A stretch of 27,979 bases of DNA from a virus, in IMG/VR virus record IMGVR_UViG_3300028800_000274, positions 1 through 27,979 of that record; one strand, given 5' to 3'. The notes beneath the pieces were generated by a model. It saw only the letters and a program-made list of their open reading frames with translations. It was not told the origin of the DNA and made no database searches. Below are positions 22,072 to 27,979 of this stretch, in pieces. The translations under genes and the position numbers were made by a program. The first letter of the stretch is position 1; every line of letters begins with the position of its first letter.

Positions 22072-22224
22072 TCATTTCCATGCGAGAAATATACAAAGCC
22101 AAATCATTGAATATTGAAGAATGGCCATTATTAAAAATAGTTGTTTTCCAGTTTTAATGAGACCATAAAAATGAATAAAAAATGTTATAAGCATCATTAT
22201 AAATTTATAATCTTGAAGATTCAT
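22072..22224 (-). CDS. two-helix membrane microprotein, 50 aa
   Basis: ATG 22224 follows AAAGGCAAAGG. The protein MNLQDYKFIMMLITFFIHFY, GLIKTGKQLFLIMAILQYSM, IWLCIFLAWK has two hydrophobic helices separated by a short basic turn (IKTGKQ), the shape of a small class II-like holin. No lysin gene is nearby in this window, so a lysis role is only a suggestion. It ends 27 nt before the next reverse start. Confidence 0.5.
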   Translation of the reverse strand: MNLQDYKFIMMLITFFIHFYGLIKTGKQLFLIMAILQYSMIWLCIFLAWK

Positions 22225-22320
22225 CCTTTGCCTTTATAAGGGAATTAAAATAGTAAATAATAATTTTATTTGACGCTTATTTTTTATGAAATTCCGAGAA
22301 TTAAAGTAATTTATTAACAT

Positions 22321-22563
22321 TTATTTTTCCTTTATATCTTTATCTTCAAGTAATTCATCAACTTCATAAATTATGCTCATAACTTCCCTAATCTCAGCAG
22401 CTAATAATTCCATGCATCTGTGTAAAGCATATTGCCCTTCTTGCATTGGATTAGGAAGATTTTTCGCCTTTTCAGCAAGAGAATCTTGCCATATTTGAAG
22501 TTCATCGAGCTTATCGATTGCTTTCATTGTTAAGTAATTAACAATTATTTTCTTCTCATTCAT
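22321..22563 (-). CDS. hypothetical helical protein, 80 aa
   Basis: First gene of the reverse island, ATG 22563 after TTAGGAAC. It is an all-helical acidic protein (KAIDKLDELQIWQDSLAEKA … LLAAEIREVMSIIYEVDELL) without cysteine clusters or membrane segments and with one Cys. It lies directly downstream of a near-consensus promoter at 22609-22637. A 97-nt gap separates it from the next reverse gene. Function unknown; a small regulatory or anti-host protein is possible by context only. Confidence 0.65.
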   Translation of the reverse strand: MNEKKIIVNYLTMKAIDKLDELQIWQDSLAEKAKNLPNPMQEGQYALHRCMELLAAEIREVMSIIYEVDELLEDKDIKEK

Positions 22564-22608
22564 ATTTGTTCCTAAGGATTATGTGTATTTTTAACTTATA
22601 TATTAGTA

Positions 22609-22637
22609 AATGTACACGAATTATACACACGTGTCAA
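22609..22637 (-). promoter_or_regulatory. strong reverse promoter with operator-like repeats
   Basis: On the reverse strand TTGACA (22637-22632) and TACATT (22614-22609) are 17 nt apart. The spacer contains the palindrome ACACGTGT and a second CGTGT copy as CGTGTACA, giving direct and inverted repeats between the -35 and -10 boxes. This is where a repressor would block polymerase. It drives the reverse island that encodes the ribbon-helix-helix protein, so autoregulation is the simplest idea. Confidence 0.6.
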
Positions 22638-22709
22638 GCATCTATTGCAATAAGTTATGGTATTTATTAGCCTTTGGGTAAGTAATGATTTCAACTATTA
22701 GGAGAGAGT

Positions 22710-23693
22710 ATGGCAAATCGTCCATTTATTGTTGATGCTTATGGACTTCAGAATCCATTGCAATCAGTTTTTCCGGCACCTATTATAGCGCGTAGAGCTC
22801 CGACAACAGCTGACACTGGTTATCAGATTGGTACAATCTGGGTAGAGCCAAAAGATTCATCTGGAACGGCGGTGAATGCTGCTTGGTTATTGACTTCTAT
22901 TATCAATAATTCAGCCAATTGGTTGTCTATACAGGCAGGTGGTGGAAGTGGTGCGGGTGTATTTACTTCTCTTACGGTAACTCCAGGGCCGATCGATCTC
23001 ACTGGTGCATTTACTCTTATAGCTGGTACTAACGCAGCAAGTATAGCTGCTGATGCTGCTGATCATGCTGTTACTCTTGGTTCAACAACTGGTGCTTCAG
23101 CAACTACCATACAAGGTGGTACATCGGGTATTTCTGCTACTACCTCAGCAACGGGAACAATTACTCTTGGAACTGCAGCAATGACTGGTACTATTACCGT
23201 TGGTCAAAGTACTGCAGGTCAGGCTATAGCCATAGGTAATGCTGTTAATACTGGTGCTCAAACCATATCAATTGGTTCTGGTGCTTCTGGTGCAAATTCT
23301 ACGGTTACTATTCTTGGTGGTAATGCTACTGCTGGTTCATCAGCACTTAATCTGGCTACGGGAACTGGTGGTAAGACAGTTAACTTAGCTACTGGTGCTG
23401 GCGCTAATACAGTTACTATCGGATCAACGACTGCTGGTTCTACGGTTTCTCTTGCTACACCAACTGGTACAAGTGTTACTGCAGCAAATGGTATTCTTAT
23501 AAGTACTGCTGGTCGTGGTGTTACACTTCCTGGTGGTTTATTGGTTCTTTCTGGTGCAGGCGATCCAAATGGCGCTGTTACTGCTCCAACTGGTTCATTA
23601 TTTTTACGAAGTGATCCAGCCGGTGCAACTAGTCGTGCCTACATTAACACAAATGCTGGTACAACATGGACAAATATAACGTGCGCAGCTTAA
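22710..23693 (+). CDS. tail fibre-like protein 1, 327 aa
   Basis: ATG 22710 follows TAGGAGAGA. The N-terminal domain (AYGLQNPLQSVFPAPIIARR … PTTADTGYQIGTIWV) recurs in the proteins at 24358 and 26404 and is probably the attachment domain. Residues 90-270 are a long Gly/Ala/Thr/Ser/Ile repeat array (TITVGQSTAGQAIAIGNAVN, TVNLATGAGANTVTIGSTTA) typical of trimeric beta-helical fibre shafts. The end (GSLFLRSDPAGATSRAYINT) is a small knob-like segment common in phage fibres. There is no S74 domain. Confidence 0.75.
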   Translation: MANRPFIVDAYGLQNPLQSVFPAPIIARRAPTTADTGYQIGTIWVEPKDSSGTAVNAAWLLTSIINNSANWLSIQAGGGSGAGVFTSLTVTPGPIDLTGAFTLIAGTNAASIAADAADHAVTLGSTTGASATTIQGGTSGISATTSATGTITLGTAAMTGTITVGQSTAGQAIAIGNAVNTGAQTISIGSGASGANSTVTILGGNATAGSSALNLATGTGGKTVNLATGAGANTVTIGSTTAGSTVSLATPTGTSVTAANGILISTAGRGVTLPGGLLVLSGAGDPNGAVTAPTGSLFLRSDPAGATSRAYINTNAGTTWTNITCAA

Positions 23694-23706
23694 TTTGAAT
23701 TGATAT

Positions 23707-23737
23707 ATAATGGGGTCAATAAAAAAGGCCCCATTAT
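23707..23737 (+). terminator. weak terminator or processing hairpin
   Basis: ATAATGGGG (23707-23715) pairs perfectly with CCCCATTAT (23729-23737), followed by TTTAGG, so the U tract is short. It lies between fibre 1 and the 78-aa gene, whose start follows 15 nt later. Confidence 0.5.
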
Positions 23738-23751
23738 TTTAGGAGATATTT

Positions 23752-23988
23752 ATGATTAAGTTAGAAGGTCGTTTATCAATGGAAGTGGTACACAATGATA
23801 AGGTCTATTACTTTAATATGCCAATGCAAGCACCATACCAAGATTGTTATGATGCTTTATTCAAAATGTCAGAAGAAATTAAAAGAATAGCTAACGAATC
23901 GGTGGAATCAGCAAAAAGACGTGCAGCGGAATCGGCTGCCGTTGAAAAACAAAAAGAAGTTATAGACCCAGAGGTCGTACAAAGTTAA
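23752..23988 (+). CDS. hypothetical fibre-module protein, 78 aa
   Basis: ATG 23752 follows TAGGAGA. The first 40 residues form a beta-rich part (LEGRLSMEVVHNDKVYYFNM, PMQAPYQDCYDALF). A long charged helix follows (EEIKRIANESVESAKRRAAE), probably a coiled coil. Small proteins of this layout between fibre genes can be fibre chaperones or connectors, but this is a guess from location. No family is recognised. Confidence 0.65.
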   Translation: MIKLEGRLSMEVVHNDKVYYFNMPMQAPYQDCYDALFKMSEEIKRIANESVESAKRRAAESAAVEKQKEVIDPEVVQS

Positions 23989-24006
23989 AACTTGGAGAGT
24001 AGTAAT

Positions 24007-24348
24007 ATGGCATATAGAAATTCAGTGAGTGCAATAGCAATGACGAATATTGCTTCGTCAACCGTTAGTAGCACTTACGCAGCAATTAATGCAACGGGAT
24101 TACCCCACAATTGTTCCATAGTATATATAGTTAATAATAGTTCTACTGATGTTACCGTTAGTTATGACGGCACGACTGACAATGACTATATTCCCACTAT
24201 GACAACACGAACTCTGGAATTCCAGACCAATTCCAATCCATTGAGTTACCAATCTAATTTGGCTATTGGAACTAAAGTATATGTTAAGGGAACCGCTGGC
24301 ACTGGCAATATATATCTTGTTGGTTATTATAACGCACTTGCTGCTTAA
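24007..24348 (+). CDS. small beta-rich structural protein, 113 aa
   Basis: The frame opens with TTG at 23992, but ATG 24007 has TTGGAGAG at correct spacing and is the better start. The protein is beta-rich: YRNSVSAIAMTNIASSTVSS, then HNCSIVYIVNNSSTDVTVSY and FQTNSNPLSYQSNLAIGTKV. It resembles small phage decoration or fibre-accessory proteins that form a single jelly-roll-like fold. The function is not known; its place between fibre genes suggests a role in the adhesion apparatus. Confidence 0.65.
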   Translation: MAYRNSVSAIAMTNIASSTVSSTYAAINATGLPHNCSIVYIVNNSSTDVTVSYDGTTDNDYIPTMTTRTLEFQTNSNPLSYQSNLAIGTKVYVKGTAGTGNIYLVGYYNALAA

Positions 24349-24357
24349 GGAGTCCTT

Positions 24358-26397
24358 ATGGCAGTATTTAATCCAACTAATACGGCATATGGTCTAAGTC
24401 AGCCGCTGATTAATGTCTTTCCCCCACCTATAATATCAACAAGAAACCCAACAACGGCAGATAAAGCTACTATTGGTACGGTATGGATAAATACCTTTAC
24501 CAATCTTATCTACATGATTACGAATATAACTGATAATGTTGCTGATTGGGTGTTAATTACTTCTTCTGGTGGTACGGTTCAATTCCTTTCGGGAAATGTG
24601 GGTGGCCCTGTTGGTCCTGATGGTTCTGGAAATATTGATGTCATCGGCGATGGTACAACAACTATTGTAACGGGCAATCCAGCTACCCATACGTTAGAAA
24701 TAACTGTTGGTGGTGATGTTGCTACTACTTATGATGCTGATGTTGGCTCTGCGGTTCCTTCAGGTGGCATAATAACATTTGCTGGTGGTACCGGCATTAC
24801 TACTACTGGTTCTGGCAATACTATAACTATCACTGCTGCAGGAACGGTTGCAGAATCATTTCCTACAAACTCTGGAACTGCTATACCATCTGTCGGTGTT
24901 TTACATATCAATGGTGGGGGTAGTGGTTTTGTCACGAGTGGTGCCGCAAACGTTGTCACCGTATCCAATGATGGGACATTGGCCATTGCTTATACCGGCA
25001 ATACTGGCATAGCTACGCCGGCCGCGAAAACATTAGGTATAACTGGAACTGGTGGTATTTCAACATCTGCAAGTGGCAATACCGTTTCCATTACTGCTGG
25101 TGGCGCAGTGGCACAAATATTCCCTACCGATTCTGGAAGTGCTACACCTTCTGGGGGCTCATTAACTATACATGGTGGAACTGGTATAACAACCAGTGGT
25201 GCAGGGTCTACCGTAACAGTGACTCTTTCCACACCGGTTTCAATTGCAAATGGTGGTACGAATGCCACATCCATGACAACTACTGATGGAACGATTTATT
25301 TTGATGGAACTAGACTAGTAACAACAACAACGGGTACTAGTGGTCAGGTATTAACCTCTAATGGTACTGGTGTTGCCCCTACGTATCAAAATACAGCGGC
25401 AAGCTCTATCTCAATAACCGGTGACACTGGCGGGGCATTAACGGGGAATTCTTTCACCTTTACTGGTGGAACTACCGGCATTACTTTTAATGGCACTGGA
25501 ACTACCGAAACATTATCGGGAACTTTAGTGGTATCTAATGGTGGTACTGGCCGAGCAACGTTAACTAATCATGGCGTATTAGTAGGTGCCGGGACCACTG
25601 CAATAACCCAATTAGCTGTTGGAACTACAGGACAGGTTCTCACCGGTGTTACAGGGGCTGATCCAGTATTTGCTGCTCCAGCAGCATCTTCTATTACCAT
25701 AACGGGTGATAGTGGTGGGGGTCTTACGGGCAATAGTTTTACTTTCACTGGGGGTACTACGGGATTAACTTTTGCGGGTGCCGGCACAACTGAGACGTTG
25801 GGCGGTACATTAGCAATTGCAAATGGTGGAACTAATGCTACGAGCTTTACTCAAACCAATGGTATTACTACCTACAATGGAACTAGATTAGTCAATTATG
25901 CCGGGCCACAATTAAGCAGTGGTGGGATTTATACCAATACTAGTCAACCAGCTTTTTATGCTTATAACTCCGGGGGTGCCACCAATGTAACAGGTGATGG
26001 AACCAACTATACGGTTGTATTTGATACTGCGGTATCAAACCAAGGCTCCAATTACAATACTGGTACTTCAACATTTACCGCGCCGGTTACTGGCATGTAT
26101 TTCTTTACGGTAGCGGTTGAATATCTACCGATATTGGTAGCGCATACAACGGGACAACTTCAACTGGCAGTTGCAGGAACTTCTGCATCCGCCACTATAT
26201 TGAATTATATAAATCCTGGTGTTGTAAAAGGGGGCGGGAATGCTTATGTTGCTAATGCCAATGCTATGGTAAAAATGACTGCTACTGATACGGCAACGGT
26301 TATTCTTACGGTAGTTGGTTCCACAAAAACCGTGGGAATTAATGGTGGTATTGCGACAAATCCGTCCTGTACTTTTGCTGGCTATTTAGTTTGTTAG
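24358..26397 (+). CDS. tail fibre-like protein 2, 679 aa
   Basis: ATG 24358 follows AAGGAGTCC. The N-terminal domain (AYGLSQPLINVFPPPIISTR … PTTADKATIGTVWIN) is homologous to those at 22710 and 26404. The shaft has about five repeats of a 40-residue unit built on P-[ST]-[DN]-SG-[ST]-A-[TI]-P followed by G-[GT]-GI-x-T-x-[GA]-x-[GA]-[ND]-x-[VI]-x-[IV], and two copies of a 55-residue unit starting SITGDTGGALTGNSFTFTGG. The C-terminal 150 residues look like a C1q/TNF-type trimeric head (SQPAFYAYNSGGATNVTGDG … FFTVAVEYLPILV). It is probably the main receptor-binding fibre. Confidence 0.75.
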   Translation: MAVFNPTNTAYGLSQPLINVFPPPIISTRNPTTADKATIGTVWINTFTNLIYMITNITDNVADWVLITSSGGTVQFLSGNVGGPVGPDGSGNIDVIGDGTTTIVTGNPATHTLEITVGGDVATTYDADVGSAVPSGGIITFAGGTGITTTGSGNTITITAAGTVAESFPTNSGTAIPSVGVLHINGGGSGFVTSGAANVVTVSNDGTLAIAYTGNTGIATPAAKTLGITGTGGISTSASGNTVSITAGGAVAQIFPTDSGSATPSGGSLTIHGGTGITTSGAGSTVTVTLSTPVSIANGGTNATSMTTTDGTIYFDGTRLVTTTTGTSGQVLTSNGTGVAPTYQNTAASSISITGDTGGALTGNSFTFTGGTTGITFNGTGTTETLSGTLVVSNGGTGRATLTNHGVLVGAGTTAITQLAVGTTGQVLTGVTGADPVFAAPAASSITITGDSGGGLTGNSFTFTGGTTGLTFAGAGTTETLGGTLAIANGGTNATSFTQTNGITTYNGTRLVNYAGPQLSSGGIYTNTSQPAFYAYNSGGATNVTGDGTNYTVVFDTAVSNQGSNYNTGTSTFTAPVTGMYFFTVAVEYLPILVAHTTGQLQLAVAGTSASATILNYINPGVVKGGGNAYVANANAMVKMTATDTATVILTVVGSTKTVGINGGIATNPSCTFAGYLVC

Positions 26398-26403
26398 GAT
26401 AAT

Positions 26404-27951
26404 ATGAATAATAACTTCACTTTAATTAATGGCCTTGCGGCGTTACCTACTGGATTTACACCACCTAATATGGTTATGGTTCGTCGTGATCCAACGCCAA
26501 CGGATTGGCAGAATTTTATTATCGGTTCTTTCTGGCTTAATCAAACAAATGAAACTTTATGGGTCTTGGTGAGTCTTGCAGGTAATATTGCTACATGGGT
26601 TATGTTAACTGGGGGTTCTGGCGTGGTAACCAATCTTACTGGTAATACAGGTGGCTTGGTAACACCACTAGCAGGCAATATAAATGTCGTCGGGGATGGA
26701 ACTACTGTCTTAGTTGCGGGCAATCCTGGAACACATACCCTTACTATCTCTGTTATTGGTGGCGAAGCAGCGAATAGTTTTCCAACAGATGCAGGAACGG
26801 CAACTCCTGTAGCGGGTGTTCTTAATGTATTTGGAGGAACTTCTGGAAGAGATATTAATACTTCTGGTTCTGGTAATACTATTCATATTGATTTAAAAAA
26901 CGCGATCACCTTAGGTGATTTATCTGTTATTACTACTGGTAATGATGCTATTACTGTCACAAGTGGCAATATAACTTTATCGGCGACGGGAACTAATGCT
27001 GCAGGTAATATCAATATGCCGGCATCTACTTCAAGTGGAGAAGGCGTTATTACCTATGCAACTCGTAGATTTATTCATACAGATGCAGTAAGTAATCAAT
27101 TTATAGGGCTTGATGCGGGTAATTTTACTCTCACTGGTGTTAATAATTTAACCTTTGGAGCTGGCTCATTATCTTCTTTAACTACTGGAAGTGCTAATAT
27201 TGCTATTGGTAACAATATTATGGTGAATGCTACTACTTCTAGTAATAATTGCATTATTGGTTCTGCTGCCTATAACTTAGGAACAGGAACAGGTAATACT
27301 CTTATAGGTGATTTGTCTTTAGGATTGGCTACAACTGCTACCAATAATACCTGCATAGGTACGAATGCTGGCTATGCTGCAGGTGGACCGTCTGGTTTAT
27401 TGACTGGTACATTTAATACCATAATTGGTATGAACGCCGGTAGTTCTTTTACTAGTTCTGAAAGTAATAATATTCTGATTGGTGAAAGCATTGGTACCGT
27501 GGGTGATAATACCACCTTACGAATTGGAAATACGGGAGTTGGTACACCATTAACAAAAGCATTTTGCCAAGGTATTCGCGGTGTTACTACAGGAAATGCT
27601 GATGCCATAGCAGTTCTTATCGATTCAGCAGGACAGTTAGGAACCGTGTCTTCGTCACTTCGTTTTAAAGAGAATATCATTGATATGGTGCATCACAGTG
27701 CAGATATATTAAAATTGCGACCCGTATTATTTAATTACAAACAAAATACACCAGAACAAAAAAGTGTTGGCTTGATCGCAGAAGAAGTTAAACAAGTTAT
27801 TCCATCTCTTGTGGTCAACGACGAAACGGGGCAACCATTAAGTATAAAATATCACGACTTGCCAGTTATGTTATTAAATGAACTTCAGAAAGCAGTGAAA
27901 CAGATAGCAGAATTACAGCAGAAAGTTGACGCATTATTAAATAAACCTTAA
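26404..27951 (+). CDS. tail fibre or spike protein 3 with C-terminal Peptidase_S74 chaperone
   Basis: The N-terminus (NGLAALPTGFTPPNMVMVRR … PTPTDWQNFIIGSFWLN) is a diverged copy of the fibre attachment domain. The middle (about residues 225-400) has IG-[TM]-NAG and N-x-x-IG repeats that build a left-handed or triple beta-helix. The final 95 residues are a Peptidase_S74 intramolecular chaperone: the S-x-x-R-x-K catalytic motif appears in SSLRFKENI, followed by RPVLFNYK, SVGLIAEEV and the closing coiled coil LNELQKAVKQIAELQQKVDA. This domain trimerises the fibre and then cleaves itself off. The usual Asp after the catalytic Ser (SD-x-R) is replaced here, but the Ser-Lys pair is retained. Confidence 0.85.
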   Translation: MNNNFTLINGLAALPTGFTPPNMVMVRRDPTPTDWQNFIIGSFWLNQTNETLWVLVSLAGNIATWVMLTGGSGVVTNLTGNTGGLVTPLAGNINVVGDGTTVLVAGNPGTHTLTISVIGGEAANSFPTDAGTATPVAGVLNVFGGTSGRDINTSGSGNTIHIDLKNAITLGDLSVITTGNDAITVTSGNITLSATGTNAAGNINMPASTSSGEGVITYATRRFIHTDAVSNQFIGLDAGNFTLTGVNNLTFGAGSLSSLTTGSANIAIGNNIMVNATTSSNNCIIGSAAYNLGTGTGNTLIGDLSLGLATTATNNTCIGTNAGYAAGGPSGLLTGTFNTIIGMNAGSSFTSSESNNILIGESIGTVGDNTTLRIGNTGVGTPLTKAFCQGIRGVTTGNADAIAVLIDSAGQLGTVSSSLRFKENIIDMVHHSADILKLRPVLFNYKQNTPEQKSVGLIAEEVKQVIPSLVVNDETGQPLSIKYHDLPVMLLNELQKAVKQIAELQQKVDALLNKP

Positions 27952-27979
27952 ATTATCAACAACTCTCAGTATGTCCCTA

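Noticed and set aside
24600-25900. DNA repeats and long reverse-strand open frames in the fibre gene (such as 24729-24986 and 24990-25274)
   Set aside because: They follow the Gly/Thr protein repeats on the + strand. The reverse frames lack ribosome-binding sites and have the low-complexity Val/Pro composition expected of an antisense shadow.
1-27979. tRNA genes, insertion sequences, integrase or attachment sites
   Set aside because: I searched by eye for cloverleaf-like and GGTTCRA-type segments, transposase motifs and flanking repeats and saw none convincing in this window.

Overview
The window reads as the late (packaging and virion) half of a short-tailed, podovirus-like dsDNA phage or prophage. 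It is AT-rich, gene-dense and mostly transcribed on the + strand. The order is classical: a terminase region (1-3066), a P22-type portal (3250-5322), small virion-associated genes (5352-7104), a scaffold-like protein (8816-9748), an N4-gp56-family major capsid gene (10451-12094), head and tail completion proteins (12104-19106), two glycine-zipper ejection-type proteins (19256-21288), and a fibre module ending in a Peptidase_S74 intramolecular chaperone (22710-27951). I see no integrase, lysin, tRNA or CRISPR array. The host cannot be fixed from the window. Several secreted microproteins have signal peptides ending in an [A/S]-M-[N/E] pattern that reminds me of intracellular Dependentiae/Babeliales proteins, but this is only an impression.

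The most unusual locus is the major capsid gene. Its reading frame is cut in three places. Two interruptions, 10794-11047 and 11301-11689, are recognisable group I introns with P1/IGS pairing, P7 strands, P9 hairpins and a terminal G; the second carries a small zinc-ribbon-like ORF. The first interruption, 10715-10767, is only 53 nt. It has a perfect group I-style P1 (with the U.G pair at the junction) and a 6-bp P10, together a 12-nt guide complementary to the joined exons, but it has no room for a catalytic core. Between it and the next intron lies a 26-nt micro-exon encoding TYVQINEQ plus part of a Val codon. Removing all three segments gives one continuous 315-residue capsid protein with the family's YG-TYV...NEQV-TLQNQDPVLNE stretch restored.

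Three reverse-strand islands interrupt the + strand late genes: 7161-8256, 9798-10276 and 21285-22563. They hold short proteins, most with a signal peptide or membrane helix, and look like accessory 'moron' cassettes. The third also encodes a ribbon-helix-helix (Arc/CopG-type) regulator and is read from a near-consensus promoter with palindromic and repeated elements in its spacer.

In the fibre module, three large proteins (22710, 24358, 26404) begin with variants of one N-terminal domain, which suggests they attach to the same virion site, but only the last has the self-cleaving S74 chaperone. Strong terminators follow the terminase block, the lysine-rich pair and the scaffold gene. Four further intergenic hairpins lacking a proper U tract sit just upstream of late genes and may be processing or attenuation sites.
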